Shown: positions 8,774 to 18,949 of the stretch, one piece after another
Numbering within the stretch: position 1 is the first letter of the stretch
How the letters are laid out: every line of letters starts with the position of its first letter
Assembly: GCA_946186125.1 (NCBI GenBank)
Contig: CAMHLZ010000023.1
Coordinates: forward strand, 1-54,819
Direction of reading: 5' to 3'
DNA from: an uncultured Lachnospira sp.
GTDB lineage: Bacteria; Bacillota; Clostridia; Lachnospirales; Lachnospiraceae
DNA: 54,819 bases
Notes under the pieces: generated by a model
What the model was told of the DNA's origin: nothing
The model's database searches: none
Seen by the model: only the letters and a program-made list of their open reading frames with translations
Position numbers and translations under genes: made by a program

Positions 8774-9496
8774 ATGAAAAAACGTAAAATATTTTCATTG
8801 TTAGCAGTTTCAATAATTCTTTCATCTGCAGGTCTGACCGGATGTGCTAAAGCAGTTCCGCTTGATAACACGCAGCAGGATATGGTAGCTGAGTACTGTG
8901 CACAGCTTGTACTCAGATATGATGCGAATTATGAGGGTAAGCTTAAAAGAATTAAAGAAACTACGCAGTCTGAAAGTAAGGATGATAAAAAAAATGAAAA
9001 TGTAAATGAAGAAACGACAAGAATCCAGGACGTTGAAAATGCTACCGAAGAAGTGACTGCTCAAAAATATGAGGAAAAGGAGTTGTCATTATCTGAGGCA
9101 TTTGGTATTGATAGTGTTGACATTCAATATACAGGCTTTAATGTAGCTGATTCTTATTCAGATGGAACAGCAAATCCAGCAGATCTTGTGCCGGGAGAGG
9201 GGCACAGTTTCCTGATAGAAAAGTTTCAGATGACAAATACGGGTGGAGGGATTCTTGATATTCCTATGATGTCATTTGACAAATCTATTAAATCAAATGT
9301 AAATGGAAAACAATATACAGCTCTTATAACGTTATTGATGAATGCATTGAATACATATACAGGAACATTGCAACCCGGTCAGAGTGTCGAAGTTGTATTA
9401 GTGTATGAGATAAATTCGATAAATGAGAGTGATATTACTGATTTGGAATTAGAAGTAACAGAAAATGATAGAAAAGCAACATTCAAATTGAAATAA
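8774..9496 (+). CDS. Putative lipoprotein with Ig-like C-terminal domain, 240 aa
   Basis: Signal MKKRKIFSLLAVSIILSSAGLTGC with lipobox L-T-G-C and the lipidated Cys at residue 24. A charged Thr/Glu-rich linker (about 60-110) follows. The C-terminal part (about 115-240; VPGEGHSFLIEKFQMTNTGG, LQPGQSVEVVLVYEI) has the alternating strand pattern and the G-x-x-F-L-I-x-x-x-x-x-N-T-G layout of DUF4352/Ig-like lipoproteins. That family call is tentative. Start chosen at 8774 because GGAGGAAA precedes it and because the signal peptide starts there; the open frame continues upstream into the kinase gene. It may belong to the envelope regulon of the adjacent two-component system. Confidence 0.8.
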   Translation: MKKRKIFSLLAVSIILSSAGLTGCAKAVPLDNTQQDMVAEYCAQLVLRYDANYEGKLKRIKETTQSESKDDKKNENVNEETTRIQDVENATEEVTAQKYEEKELSLSEAFGIDSVDIQYTGFNVADSYSDGTANPADLVPGEGHSFLIEKFQMTNTGGGILDIPMMSFDKSIKSNVNGKQYTALITLLMNALNTYTGTLQPGQSVEVVLVYEINSINESDITDLELEVTENDRKATFKLK

Positions 9497-9516
9497 TATT
9501 ATTTTCATGTTATAAT
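9488..9516 (+). promoter_or_regulatory. Sigma-A promoter of cheV, extended -10
   Basis: TTGAAA at 9488-9493, a 17-base spacer, and TATAAT at 9511-9516 preceded by TGt (extended -10). The -35 is in the last two sense codons of the upstream gene and abuts its stop codon. Confidence 0.85.
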
Positions 9517-9569
9517 AAAACTATTAAGTTATCAAAAAATATAAATCAATTTGTTGATTTGCAGAGAAA

Positions 9570-9602
9570 ATGAAAAAGATAAAAGGGGTTAAAAAAATAT
9601 AG
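9570..9602 (+). other. Possible 10-codon leader peptide before cheV
   Basis: ATG at 9570 opens a ten-codon Lys-rich frame, MKKIKGVKKI, whose TAG stop (9600-9602) overlaps the AGGAGG binding site of cheV. The upstream AGAG is a poor ribosome binding site, so translation is unproven. Confidence 0.25.
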
Positions 9603-9614
9603 GAGGTATTTTGC

Positions 9615-10526
9615 ATGGATACAAATATTTTATTAGAAAATGGAACGAATGAGTTAGAGGTTCTTGAATTTACTGTAGGAGGAAATCTGTATGGTATTAA
9701 TGTTGCTAAGATTCGTGAGATTACTTCTTATCAAAAGGCTACGCCTGTACCAAATTCACATCCTAGTATAGAAGGCATATTTATGCCAAGAGATACTATG
9801 ATTACCGTAATTAATCTTGCGAAAGAATTGAAACTTAAACCAATGTCTAAAGAAGATGAGGACATGCTTATTATAACGAATTTTAATAAATTAAGCATAG
9901 CATTTCATGTAGACAGTGTTTTAGGTATTCATAGAGTTTCGTGGGCAGATATAATAAAACCAGATGAGACAATTAGTGGTCCTGACGCAGGTATAGCCAC
10001 AGGTATTATTAAGATTGATAAAAAACTGATTATTATTCTTGATTTTGAGAAAATAGTTTCTGATATTAGTCCTGAAACAGGATTAAAAGTATCTGACATT
10101 GATAGTCTTGGAGTACGTGACAGAAATGATGCACCTATTATGATGGCTGAAGATTCTCCATTATTGAGTAAATTGATTCTTGATTCATTACACAAAGCAG
10201 GTTATTCAAATGTTACGGCATGTGCAAATGGACAGGAAGCATGGAATATTATATGTCAGAAAAGAGATGATGGTACACTGCATGATAATGTTAAATGTAT
10301 TATTACAGATATAGAAATGCCAATTATGGACGGTCACAGATTGATAAAACTCTGTAAATCGGATGATATAGTTAAGAGTATTCCGATGATAATCTTTTCT
10401 TCGCTTGTCAATGAGGAAATGAGAAGAAAAGGAGAAGCACTTGGTGTAGATGCACAGCTATCCAAACCGGAGATAGGAAATTTAGTATCAACTATAGATG
10501 GACTATTATTGAAGAATATGTCCTAA
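9615..10526 (+). CDS. cheV: Chemotaxis protein CheV (CheW-receiver fusion)
   Basis: A 303-residue chemotaxis adaptor. The N-terminal CheW-like domain (about 10-160; LEFTVGGNLYGINVAKIREI, FMPRDTMITVINLA) couples receptors to the CheA kinase. The C-terminal receiver (about 172-300) has the acidic Glu-Asp pair (MMAEDSPLLSKLI), phospho-acceptor Asp232 (CIITDIEMPIMDGH) and the Lys of SKPEIG. Length and order match CheV. A strong AGGAGG precedes the start. It has its own promoter and terminator, and no other che gene is nearby; a soluble chemoreceptor gene lies at 33890. It implies that the organism is, or recently was, motile or chemotactic. Confidence 0.93.
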   Translation: MDTNILLENGTNELEVLEFTVGGNLYGINVAKIREITSYQKATPVPNSHPSIEGIFMPRDTMITVINLAKELKLKPMSKEDEDMLIITNFNKLSIAFHVDSVLGIHRVSWADIIKPDETISGPDAGIATGIIKIDKKLIIILDFEKIVSDISPETGLKVSDIDSLGVRDRNDAPIMMAEDSPLLSKLILDSLHKAGYSNVTACANGQEAWNIICQKRDDGTLHDNVKCIITDIEMPIMDGHRLIKLCKSDDIVKSIPMIIFSSLVNEEMRRKGEALGVDAQLSKPEIGNLVSTIDGLLLKNMS

Positions 10527-10556
10527 AAAAGTGCTTGCTTAAGCAAGCATTTTTTG
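10525..10556 (+). terminator. Rho-independent terminator of cheV
   Basis: A perfect palindrome, TGCTTGCTTAAGCAAGCA (10532-10549), flanked by an A run and a T run. Confidence 0.92.
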
Positions 10557-10596
10557 TTCGAAATTATTTAAATAATCTGATAACGGAGGTTTAATA

Positions 10597-12108
10597 ATGG
10601 CTGATTTGGAAAATGACATTATGAGTGAAGATTATCTTGACAATCTGCTAAATGCTGTAAGCGAGCCGTTGATTACAGAGGATGAAACAGCACAGCATAA
10701 TGATGAGGGTTTACCGGAACTGGATTCAGAATTAAATGATCTGTTAACAAGCATTCCTGATGAATTATTGAATGATAATGAAAATCCGGAAGATAATCTT
10801 GATGAATTATTAAAAGATATAGAAAATATGGATATTTCGGCTGATGAAGAACCGTCAGAAGATAACTCTGATTCCGATTTATCAGAGGATGTTGCTGAAT
10901 CATCAGAAGAGATTCAGAATGAAGAAAGTAAATCCGGATTTACTGAGTCGTCCGGTTCAGAGGAACTTGATGAGATACACAGATTAAGCGAAGAGTTGTT
11001 AAATAGTCATAATTCAGATGATGATGCTGATTTTAATGATTTAATAAGAATGTTAGAAGCAGCTGATAGCGATACGTCATCAGATGATAATACTGAGGAA
11101 ATACAACAGTCGGATATGGATGAAATATTAACGGAGGCTGACCCCGATTTATCAGAACTTGATGATATACCTGATAAAACTGAATTAGATGATAAAAAGA
11201 AAAAAAAGAAAAAGAAATTATTCGGTAAAAAGAAAGATGAAGAAACAGATGAAGAACTTGTTTCGGAAGAAAATAACGATTTTTTAAAGTCTGTTGAAGA
11301 GAATCAGGAAGGATATATGGATTTTTCCGATTTGGAAGGCCTCGAAGGATTTGAAGATTTAGCCGGTCTCACTGATAAAGGAGATTCTGAAGGCGAAAAA
11401 TCTAATGAAATGTCACCTGCTGAAAAGAAAGCATTAAAAGCTGCCAAAAAGCAGGAGAAAGCAGAACAAAAAGCTGAAAAAAATGCTGAAAAGAAGAGAA
11501 TAAAAGCTGAAAAAAATGCTGAGAAGAAAAAAATAAAAGAAGAAAAGAAAAGACAGAAGCAGCGTGAAAAAGAACTTCATCCTGAAGAAAAGATAAAATT
11601 CTCTCTTCGTTCAGTGATTTTAATGGTATCTGTAATTGCAGGTGTTGTTATATGTTCTGTATTTGGTGGTAAAGCATTATGGTATAACAGTCATATCGAC
11701 GATGCTAATAAAATGCTTATAAATAAAAATTATACAGATGCGTATAACTACATAAATGGTCTTACAATAAAAGAAAAAGATAAGAGCCTTTATAATCAGT
11801 TGAAAACAATTATGTATGTGGAAAGAGAATTGGATTCATACCAAAACTGTTTAAAAATTGGAATGGATGCAGAAGCCCTGAATTCTTTGATAAAAGGTGT
11901 AGATAAGTATAATCGTTTTAAAACAGATGCTGAGGAATACGGTGTTTTAACAGAAATGAATGAAGTATATTCAAAGATTATTACAAAATTATCTGAAGAA
12001 TATGGAATTACTGAAGAAAAGGCAAATGAACTTATAAATATTAAAGACGCAAAAGAATACTCCATTAAGTTGGATGAGATAATAAAACAACATAACACTA
12101 CAATATAG
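10597..12108 (+). CDS. Single-pass membrane protein with long acidic N-terminus, 503 aa
   Basis: Not recognised as a named family. Residues 1-200 are very acidic and Ser-rich, probably disordered, with recurring DELL-type motifs (SIPDELLND, NLDELLKDI). Next comes a Lys cluster (about 200-215), a second acidic stretch, and a Lys/Ala/Glu-rich helix (about 270-330; EKAEQKAEKNAEKK). One membrane segment (about 340-360; VILMVSVIAGVVICSVFGG) leads to an approximately 140-residue helical tail (KNYTDAYNYINGL, LDSYQNCLKIGMDAEAL) that looks TPR-like. The N-terminus is thus cytoplasmic and the tail extracytoplasmic. Start has GGAGG eight bases upstream. It sits between cheV and hisH; a link to chemotaxis or envelope scaffolding is speculation. 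Confidence 0.75.
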   Translation: MADLENDIMSEDYLDNLLNAVSEPLITEDETAQHNDEGLPELDSELNDLLTSIPDELLNDNENPEDNLDELLKDIENMDISADEEPSEDNSDSDLSEDVAESSEEIQNEESKSGFTESSGSEELDEIHRLSEELLNSHNSDDDADFNDLIRMLEAADSDTSSDDNTEEIQQSDMDEILTEADPDLSELDDIPDKTELDDKKKKKKKKLFGKKKDEETDEELVSEENNDFLKSVEENQEGYMDFSDLEGLEGFEDLAGLTDKGDSEGEKSNEMSPAEKKALKAAKKQEKAEQKAEKNAEKKRIKAEKNAEKKKIKEEKKRQKQREKELHPEEKIKFSLRSVILMVSVIAGVVICSVFGGKALWYNSHIDDANKMLINKNYTDAYNYINGLTIKEKDKSLYNQLKTIMYVERELDSYQNCLKIGMDAEALNSLIKGVDKYNRFKTDAEEYGVLTEMNEVYSKIITKLSEEYGITEEKANELINIKDAKEYSIKLDEIIKQHNTTI

Positions 12109-12129
12109 ATGTACGGAATGGGAGAAAAA

Positions 12130-12750
12130 ATGATAGCAATAATTGATTATGATGCAGGTAACCTAAAAAGTGTAGAAAAGGCATTAAAGTATCTTAACGA
12201 AGATGTAATTGTGACAAGAAACAAAGATGAACTTCTTAATGCTGATGGTGTTATACTTCCCGGAGTTGGAAGCTTTGGTGATGCTATGGATAAATTGGAT
12301 ACATATGGGCTTATTGATACCATCAGACAGATTACAGAAAATAAAACACCATTTATGGGGATTTGTCTTGGCTTGCAGTTATTATTTGAAAAAAGTGATG
12401 AAGCACCAGGAGTTGAAGGCCTCGGTTTACTAAAAGGAAGTATTCTTAGAATACCGGAAGAGTCAGGTTTGAAAATTCCTCATATAGGATGGAATTCACT
12501 TGAATTATCAAATAGTGGAAGATTATTTAAAGGTATAGAACAGGATTCGTATGTCTATTTTGTACATTCATATTATTTAAAAGCAGAAGACGAAGAGATA
12601 GTAAAAGCATCCACTGAGTATGGAACACATATACATGCTTCCGTGGAAAAAGATAATGTATTTGCATGTCAGTTCCACCCTGAAAAAAGTGGTGAGATTG
12701 GATTGAAAATATTAAAGAATTTTGCAGATATAGTAAGAAATGGAGAGTAG
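12130..12750 (+). CDS. hisH: Imidazole glycerol phosphate synthase subunit HisH
   Basis: A 206-residue class I glutamine amidotransferase that supplies ammonia to HisF in histidine synthesis. The catalytic triad is visible: Cys79 in GICLGLQ, His183 and Glu185 in FHPEKSG. The oxyanion-hole region PGVGSFGDAM is also present. Start at 12130 (MIAIIDYDAGN) has TGGGAG about six bases upstream; an in-frame ATG at 12109 adds an atypical extension. hisF follows after three bases, matching the HisH-HisF complex. No other his gene is in the window, so the pair stands apart from any main his operon. Confidence 0.96.
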   Translation: MIAIIDYDAGNLKSVEKALKYLNEDVIVTRNKDELLNADGVILPGVGSFGDAMDKLDTYGLIDTIRQITENKTPFMGICLGLQLLFEKSDEAPGVEGLGLLKGSILRIPEESGLKIPHIGWNSLELSNSGRLFKGIEQDSYVYFVHSYYLKAEDEEIVKASTEYGTHIHASVEKDNVFACQFHPEKSGEIGLKILKNFADIVRNGE

Positions 12751-12753
12751 TTT

Positions 12754-13524
12754 ATGCATACCAAAAGAGTGATCCCATGTTTAGATGTGAATAATAACAG
12801 AGTAGTAAAAGGTATTAATTTTGTGAATCTCAGAGATGCGGGTGATCCAGTTGAAGTTGCCGCTGCATATGATAAAGCTGGTGCTGATGAGCTTGTGTTT
12901 TTGGATATAACGGCATCCTCTGATGCCAGACGTACAGTTGTAGATATGGTAAGAAAGGTTGCAGAAAAAGTATTCATACCGTTTACAGTAGGTGGTGGAA
13001 TACGTACAGTTGACGATTTTAAGGAGCTCTTAAGAGAAGGAGCTGATAAGATATCAATTAATTCAGCAGCACTTAATAATCCCGGATTAATCAGTGAAGC
13101 GGCAGATAAATTTGGAAGCCAGTGTGTAGTTGTTGCAATAGACGCAAAAAGACGTGCAGACGGAAGCGGCTGGAATGTATACAAAAATGGTGGAAGAATT
13201 GACATGGGAATAGATGCAGTTGAATGGGCGATTAAGGCAAATGAATTAGGAGCAGGTGAGATTCTTCTTACCAGCATGGACTGTGATGGTACAAAAGATG
13301 GTTATGATATAGAATTAACCCGTACAATTGCCCAAAATATATCCATTCCGGTAATTGCATCCGGTGGTGCAGGTAAAAAAGAACATTTTTATGAAGCATT
13401 AACAGAAGGAAACGCTGATGCCGTTCTTGCAGCATCATTATTTCATTATAAAGAGCTTGAGATAAATGATTTAAAATCTTATCTTAATGATAAAGGAGTA
13501 CCTGTAAGATTATGTCACAAATAG
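12754..13524 (+). CDS. hisF: Imidazole glycerol phosphate synthase subunit HisF
   Basis: A 256-residue (beta/alpha)8 cyclase subunit that makes imidazole glycerol phosphate and AICAR. Catalytic Asp11 (RVIPCLDV) and Asp130 (VVAIDAKRR) are in canonical places, and the phosphate-binding loops VGGGIR and ASGGAG are present. It starts three bases after hisH with GGAG upstream. Its 3' end overlaps ung by 13 bases. Confidence 0.97.
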   Translation: MHTKRVIPCLDVNNNRVVKGINFVNLRDAGDPVEVAAAYDKAGADELVFLDITASSDARRTVVDMVRKVAEKVFIPFTVGGGIRTVDDFKELLREGADKISINSAALNNPGLISEAADKFGSQCVVVAIDAKRRADGSGWNVYKNGGRIDMGIDAVEWAIKANELGAGEILLTSMDCDGTKDGYDIELTRTIAQNISIPVIASGGAGKKEHFYEALTEGNADAVLAASLFHYKELEINDLKSYLNDKGVPVRLCHK

Positions 13525-14186
13525 ATAATGACTGGCTTGAAGCAGTTAATGGAGAATTTAAAAAAACATATTATAAAAAACTATATAATTTTGTAAAAGA
13601 CGAATATAGCAAAAGAGTTGTATATCCGCCTGCAGACGATATTTTTAATGCATTTCATCTGACACCGTTAAGTAATGTTAAAGTATTGATTCTCGGGCAG
13701 GATCCATATCATAATGAGAATCAGGCTCATGGACTTAGCTTTTCAGTTAAACCCGGACAGGATATTCCGCCTTCTCTTCAGAATATTTACAAAGAATTAA
13801 ACGATGATTTAGGGTGCAGAATACCAAATAACGGGTATCTGGAAAAATGGGCTAAAGAAGGAGTTTTATTATTAAACACAGTTTTAACAGTAAGGGCGCA
13901 TCAGGCTAATTCACATCAGGGTGCGGGTTGGGAAGAATTTACTGATGCAATTATAAAAAAGGTAAATGACATTGACAGACCGATTGTGTATATGCTATGG
14001 GGAAGACCCGCACAGAAGAAAGCGGATATGCTTAATAATCCAAAGCATTTGATATTAAAAGCACCTCATCCGAGTCCATTATCTGCTTACAGGGGATTTT
14101 TTGGATGTAAACATTTTAGCAAGGCAAATGAGTTTTTAAAAGAAAACGGTGTAGAACCGATTGACTGGCAGATAGAAGATATTTAA
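13512..14186 (+). CDS. ung: Uracil-DNA glycosylase, family 1
   Basis: A 224-residue enzyme that removes uracil from DNA. Motif [17 protein letters not shown] carries the catalytic Asp64. Motif [17 protein letters not shown] carries the catalytic His186 and the DNA-intercalating loop. Length is normal. The gene overlaps the end of hisF by 13 bases in another frame, so it is co-transcribed with a functionally unrelated pair. A hairpin follows it, before the convergent gene. Confidence 0.96.
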   Translation: MSQIDNDWLEAVNGEFKKTYYKKLYNFVKDEYSKRVVYPPADDIFNAFHLTPLSNVKVLILGQDPYHNENQAHGLSFSVKPGQDIPPSLQNIYKELNDDLGCRIPNNGYLEKWAKEGVLLLNTVLTVRAHQANSHQGAGWEEFTDAIIKKVNDIDRPIVYMLWGRPAQKKADMLNNPKHLILKAPHPSPLSAYRGFFGCKHFSKANEFLKENGVEPIDWQIEDI

Positions 14187-14192
14187 AACTTA

Positions 14193-14226
14193 AGGGCAGG
14201 ACATGATGTAAATCAGGTTCTGCCCT
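14193..14226. terminator. Hairpin between convergent genes
   Basis: AGGGCAGGA (14193-14201) pairs with TTCTGCCCT (14218-14226), with one G-U pair. There is no clear T run on either side, so termination strength is uncertain. It separates ung from the minus-strand gene ending at 14234. Confidence 0.55.
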
Positions 14227-14233
14227 GTATATA

Positions 14234-17200
14234 TTATGCGTCTTTTTTAAGATTCTTACCGGCTGTGGCCAGCATAAGCTTGATTCTGTTTAACTGGTTA
14301 ACTTCGCTTGCACCCGGGTCATAATCAACGGCAACAATATTTGCTTCAGGATGTTGCTTTCTAAGCTCTTTAATAACGCCTTTACCTACAATATGATTTG
14401 GAAGACATCCAAATGGCTGGGCACATACAATATTAGGTACACCCATATGAATAAGTTCCAGCATTTCACCTGTTAAGAACCATCCTTCACCTGTCTGATT
14501 ACCTAAAGAAGCAACCGGACTGGCCAGTTTTGCAAGTTCTTCGATATGAGACGGCGGTGTAAAATGTCTACTGTTTACAAATTCTTTTCTGGCAACTTTT
14601 CTAGCATATTCAAGCAAAGAAATACCTATGTTTGATAAGCGAGCAGTTGACTTTTTAGTTCCAAGGTATTGAGCTTTAAAATTCGTGTTATAAAAGCTGT
14701 AGAGCAGGAAATCAAGTAAATCAGGCATAACAGCTTCGGCTCCTTCATGTTCAAGCAATTCAACAATATGATTATTTGCTGCAGGAAGGAATTTCACAAG
14801 GATTTCACCGACAACACCAACTCTTGGTTTTATAATATCTTCATGAATCGGCAGTTCATCAAAATCCCTGATAATATTTTTAACATTCTTTTTAAAAGTT
14901 CTCATGGAGATTGAATCCTTTTTCAAATCATCTATACAGATTTTAAGCCATTTCTCATGAAGTTTATCTGCGGAACCTTTTTCAATCTCGTAAGGTCTCA
15001 TTCGATATAAAACTCTCATAAATATATCTCCGTAGATAACGGCCTGCATACCCTTCATGGCAAATTTCGGAGTTATTTTGAATCCTTCATTTTTCTCAAG
15101 GCCCTGTACACTTAAAGAAAGTACAGGTATATGTTCCATACCTGATTTCTCAAGTGCGCGGCGGATAAATCCCATATAGTTACTTGCACGGCATCCGCCA
15201 CCGGTCTGAGTCATAATTACGGCAGTTTTATTTAAATCATGTTTTCCTGATAGTAATTCACCCATTATCTGTCCTACAACAATAAGTGAAGGATAACATG
15301 CATCATTATTAACATATTTTAAACCTAAATCAACAGCCTCCTTTTCGCCCGTCTCTGCAATTACAAAATTATAACCGCATGAACACAAAGCAGGCTGAAG
15401 CAGGTCAAAATGTATAGGGGACATCTGAGGGCATATAATTGTATAACCATCATTATGCATTTGTTTTGTAAATTCAACCCTTTTGATATTAGCAGGAACA
15501 ATAGTGCGTTCATAATGCTTTTTATCACGTACTTTCAAAGCTGAGATAAGTGAACGTATTCGTATTCTTGCAGCACCAAGATTGTTGACTTCATCAATCT
15601 TTAATACAGTATATATTTTACCTGATTTGGATAAAATATCATTAACACAGTCAGTTGTAACAGCATCAAGACCACATCCGAATGAATTAAGCTGTATTAA
15701 ATCCAGATTATCAGTGGTTTTAACATAGTTTGCTGCACGATAAAGACGTGAGTGATACATCCATTGGTCAAGAACAATCAAAGGTCTTTCTACTTCAGCA
15801 AGATGTGAAACTGAATCTTCCGTAAGAACAGCAATACCATATGAGTTGATGAGCTCAGGAATACCGTGATTAATCTCAGGGTCAATATGGTAAGGTCTTC
15901 CTGCGAGAACAATACCTCGCTTTCCAGTTTCATTAAGGTAAGAAATAACTTCTTCACCTTTCTTCTGAATATCCTGATGGACATTTTGCATTTCTTCCCA
16001 TGCTTCATCAGCAGCATTGATAATATCAGCAGCAATAATATCATATTCTTCTGTAAAAAATTCAACCAGACGTTTTGTGAGAATTTCTTTGCTTGTCAGA
16101 GCCATAAACGGAGCCATAAACCTTATATTCTCACTTTTTAATTCTTCAACATTGTTTTTTATATTTTCTGCGTAAGATGTAACAATAGGGCAGTTGTAAT
16201 GATTGTTTGCATCAGGTGTTTCATTTCGTTCGTATGGAATACAGGGATAGAAAATGGTTCTCACCCCGTTTTTTATTAACCATGCGATATGACCGTGTAC
16301 CAGTTTTGCAGGATAACACTCAGATTCGCTTGGTATTGATTCGATTCCAAGTTCGTATATTTTTCTGCTTGAAGAAGGAGATAGAATAACCTGAAAACCG
16401 AGCTTATTGAAAAATACTGCCCAAAAAGGATAGTTTTCATACATGTTAAGTACTCGTGGTATACCAATAACACCTCTTGGAGCTTCATCAGCAGTAAGAG
16501 ATTCATAACTGAATATTTTATTATATTTATATTCAAAAAGGTTAGGAATATTTTCCTTGTTTTTTGCTTTACCAATTCCACGTTCACATCTGTTTCCAGT
16601 GATGAACTGACGTCCGCCCGTGAATTTATTTATAGTTAAAAGACAATTATTTGTACATCCCTTACATCTTGACATTGACGTATTAAATTCAAGAGAGTTG
16701 ATTTTTTCAATAGGCAGCATAGATGTAGCTTTACCTTCTTCATAGCGTTCACGTGCAACTAATGCGGCACCGAAAGCTCCCATAATTCCGGCTATATCAG
16801 GACGTACGGCTTCACAGCCTGATATCTTCTCAAAACTTCTTAAAACTGCATCGTTATAAAAAGTTCCACCCTGTACAACGACACGCTTACCTAAATCCTC
16901 AGGGTCAGTTATTTTAATAACTTTGTAAAGGGCATTTTTGATAACAGAATAAGCAAGTCCTGCTGAAATATCAGATACTTCAGAGCCCTCCTTTTGAGCC
17001 TGTTTAACATTTGAATTCATAAATACAGTACAACGTGTACCTAAATCAACAGGGTTTTTGGCAAATAAAGCTTCTTTCGCAAAATCTTCAACTGAATAGT
17101 TAAGAGATTTTGCAAATGTCTCGATAAATGAACCGCATCCTGATGAGCAGGCCTCGTTTAACTGTACACTGTCTACTGTACCGTTTTTTATCTTGATACA

Positions 17201-18478
17201 TTTCATATCCTGACCGCCAATATCAAGAATGCAGTCAACTAGAGGATCAAAAAACGCAGCTGCATAATAATGTGAAACCGTTTCAACTTCACCTTCATCG
17301 AGCATTAATGCCGCTTTTATTAATGCCTCTCCGTATCCGGTAGAGCATGAGTATACAATCTTTGCCGAATCAGGCAATATAGAGTAAATCTCTTTAATAG
17401 ATCGGATAGCAGTGGCAAGAGGGCTTCCGTTATTACTACTGTAAAATGAATACAATAGTGTACCGTCTTCACCTACGAGTGCGACCTTTGTAGTAGTAGA
17501 GCCGGCATCAATACCAAGGAAACAATCTCCCTCATAATCTGCAAGTTGAGCCGTAGCAACTTTGTTTTTATCGTGTCTGTCTGTAAAATCTGAATATTCT
17601 TCGACAGATGAAAATAACGGTTCCATACGTTTTATCTCAAATTCCATTTTAATACCGTTAGATAATTTTTCAATCAACTCAGATATTTCAATTTGAATTT
17701 CAGGCTTATGGTTCATTGCAGAGCCGGTAGCAGCAAATAAATGCGAATGATCAGGAGCAACAATATGTTCATCATCCAACTTAAGTGTACGTATAAAAGC
17801 TTCCTTAAGTTCTGAGAGAAAGTGAAGGGGACCACCCAAAAATGCAACTGTACCACGAATAGGTTTACCACAGGCAAGACCGCTGATGGTCTGATTGACA
17901 ACCGCCTGGAAAATAGATGCTGATAAATCCTCTTTTGTAGCACCTTCGTTAATCAAAGGCTGAATATCAGTCTTTGCAAATACGCCACATCTGGCTGCAA
18001 TAGGATAGATAGCCTTATAACTCTTTGCATATTCATTAAGACCGGTAGCATCGGTCTGAAGAAGAGAAGCCATCTGGTCGATAAAAGAACCTGTACCGCC
18101 GGCACAGATACCATTCATACGTTGTTCAACACCATTTGTAAAATATATTATTTTTGCATCTTCTCCACCAAGTTCAATTGCTACATCTGTCTGAGGAGCA
18201 TAATCGCTTAATGCTGCTGACACTGCAACAACTTCCTGAATAAAAGGTACTTCTAAATGCTTAGAAAGCGTAAGTCCGCCTGAACCTGTAATCATAGGTG
18301 AAAGACTGACTTCACCTAAGTTTTCTCTTGCCTTGATAAGTAATTCTGTCAGTGTCTCCTGTATATTTGCAAAGTGTCTCTGGTAGTCTGAAAACAATAT
18401 ATTATTTTCAGAATCCAATATTGCGATCTTTACAGTAGTAGAACCAATATCAATTCCTAAGGAATAAATCTTTTTCAT
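14234..18478 (-). CDS. Acyl-CoA dehydratase activase family protein (BcrAD/BadFG + DUF2229 + HgdB-like)
   Basis: A 1414-residue cytosolic protein. It has two ASKHA ATPase modules with phosphate-1 loops [14 protein letters not shown] (about residue 8) and [14 protein letters not shown] (about 324). The [4Fe-4S]-ligand type segments of 2-hydroxyacyl-CoA dehydratase activators are present ([30 protein letters not shown]). A Cys cluster CKGCTNNC (about 627) follows, then a DUF2229 region (about 660-890, with [12 protein letters not shown]) and a dehydratase-like region (about 1000-1400; [24 protein letters not shown]). In known homologues the activase uses ATP to inject an electron into the dehydratase. 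Large fused versions are common in anaerobic Firmicutes, substrate unknown. It is a single gene with a consensus promoter. No separate dehydratase alpha/beta genes adjoin it. Confidence 0.88.
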   Translation of the reverse strand: MKKIYSLGIDIGSTTVKIAILDSENNILFSDYQRHFANIQETLTELLIKARENLGEVSLSPMITGSGGLTLSKHLEVPFIQEVVAVSAALSDYAPQTDVAIELGGEDAKIIYFTNGVEQRMNGICAGGTGSFIDQMASLLQTDATGLNEYAKSYKAIYPIAARCGVFAKTDIQPLINEGATKEDLSASIFQAVVNQTISGLACGKPIRGTVAFLGGPLHFLSELKEAFIRTLKLDDEHIVAPDHSHLFAATGSAMNHKPEIQIEISELIEKLSNGIKMEFEIKRMEPLFSSVEEYSDFTDRHDKNKVATAQLADYEGDCFLGIDAGSTTTKVALVGEDGTLLYSFYSSNNGSPLATAIRSIKEIYSILPDSAKIVYSCSTGYGEALIKAALMLDEGEVETVSHYYAAAFFDPLVDCILDIGGQDMKCIKIKNGTVDSVQLNEACSSGCGSFIETFAKSLNYSVEDFAKEALFAKNPVDLGTRCTVFMNSNVKQAQKEGSEVSDISAGLAYSVIKNALYKVIKITDPEDLGKRVVVQGGTFYNDAVLRSFEKISGCEAVRPDIAGIMGAFGAALVARERYEEGKATSMLPIEKINSLEFNTSMSRCKGCTNNCLLTINKFTGGRQFITGNRCERGIGKAKNKENIPNLFEYKYNKIFSYESLTADEAPRGVIGIPRVLNMYENYPFWAVFFNKLGFQVILSPSSSRKIYELGIESIPSESECYPAKLVHGHIAWLIKNGVRTIFYPCIPYERNETPDANNHYNCPIVTSYAENIKNNVEELKSENIRFMAPFMALTSKEILTKRLVEFFTEEYDIIAADIINAADEAWEEMQNVHQDIQKKGEEVISYLNETGKRGIVLAGRPYHIDPEINHGIPELINSYGIAVLTEDSVSHLAEVERPLIVLDQWMYHSRLYRAANYVKTTDNLDLIQLNSFGCGLDAVTTDCVNDILSKSGKIYTVLKIDEVNNLGAARIRIRSLISALKVRDKKHYERTIVPANIKRVEFTKQMHNDGYTIICPQMSPIHFDLLQPALCSCGYNFVIAETGEKEAVDLGLKYVNNDACYPSLIVVGQIMGELLSGKHDLNKTAVIMTQTGGGCRASNYMGFIRRALEKSGMEHIPVLSLSVQGLEKNEGFKITPKFAMKGMQAVIYGDIFMRVLYRMRPYEIEKGSADKLHEKWLKICIDDLKKDSISMRTFKKNVKNIIRDFDELPIHEDIIKPRVGVVGEILVKFLPAANNHIVELLEHEGAEAVMPDLLDFLLYSFYNTNFKAQYLGTKKSTARLSNIGISLLEYARKVARKEFVNSRHFTPPSHIEELAKLASPVASLGNQTGEGWFLTGEMLELIHMGVPNIVCAQPFGCLPNHIVGKGVIKELRKQHPEANIVAVDYDPGASEVNQLNRIKLMLATAGKNLKKDA

Positions 18479-18565
18479 CGTATTTACACCATGCCTTTCA
18501 TAAATAAAACATTTGGATTTATCAATAGTAATAATTAAATGCGTAAATTTTCACAACAGTTACTT

Positions 18566-18594
18566 ATTATATTATATGTTTGTATAAATTTCAA
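18566..18594 (-). promoter_or_regulatory. Sigma-A promoter of the activase gene
   Basis: Reading the minus strand: TTGAAA (18594-18589), a 17-base spacer, TATAAT (18571-18566). It drives the gene starting at 18478, leaving a leader of roughly 80 bases. Confidence 0.8.
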
Positions 18595-18681
18595 TGATAA
18601 TAAATTAAAAAGATGATATATTCACGGATATGATATATTGTGCATATATTACATTATAAATGGTATTTAAGGAATTAGAGT

Positions 18682-18879
18682 ATGAAAAAAATAGTAACCA
18701 ATCCATGTTTTGGAATAATTCACAGAATAAAAAAGGGAGATACACTTTATGTTTTAAGCAGAATGTATCATGTTTCTATTGATGATTTGCTAAAAAGCAA
18801 CCCAAAAGTTAACATGTATAATCTTCAGCCGGGAAATGAAATATGTATACCGGTGCTTGCAAATAATATTACTAAATGA
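18682..18879 (+). CDS. LysM-domain small protein, 65 aa
   Basis: A 65-residue protein made almost entirely of one LysM domain (about residues 14-60: HRIKKGDTLYVLSRMYHVS, then IDDLLKSNPKVN, then LQPGNEICIPVL). LysM binds N-acetylglucosamine in peptidoglycan or chitin-type glycans. There is no clear signal peptide, so it is cytoplasmic, exported in some other way, or spore-associated like several small LysM proteins of spore formers; that is inference. It is divergent from the activase gene and lies directly before the rhomboid-like gene's promoter. Confidence 0.85.
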   Translation: MKKIVTNPCFGIIHRIKKGDTLYVLSRMYHVSIDDLLKSNPKVNMYNLQPGNEICIPVLANNITK

Positions 18880-18880
18880 T

Positions 18881-18909
18881 TTGACAAATTAGATGATAAA
18901 AATTATAAT
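18881..18909 (+). promoter_or_regulatory. Perfect consensus sigma-A promoter
   Basis: TTGACA (18881-18886), exactly 17 bases, TATAAT (18904-18909). An in-frame ATG at 18893 lies inside the spacer, so the downstream protein must start later, at 18950. The -35 begins two bases after the LysM gene's stop codon. Confidence 0.92.
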
Positions 18910-18949
18910 AAAACACAAATCGTTTATTTTTGAAAGGGCACACGGTAAA

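Noticed and set aside
8185-8871. 228-codon minus-strand frame opposite the kinase and lipoprotein genes
   Set aside because: It lies antisense to two well-supported genes, its product looks like random translation of the other strand, and it has no ribosome binding site.
9517-9614. Cyclic-di-GMP riboswitch before cheV
   Set aside because: The leader has one small AT-rich hairpin (9543-9560) but none of the conserved GEMM core sequence.
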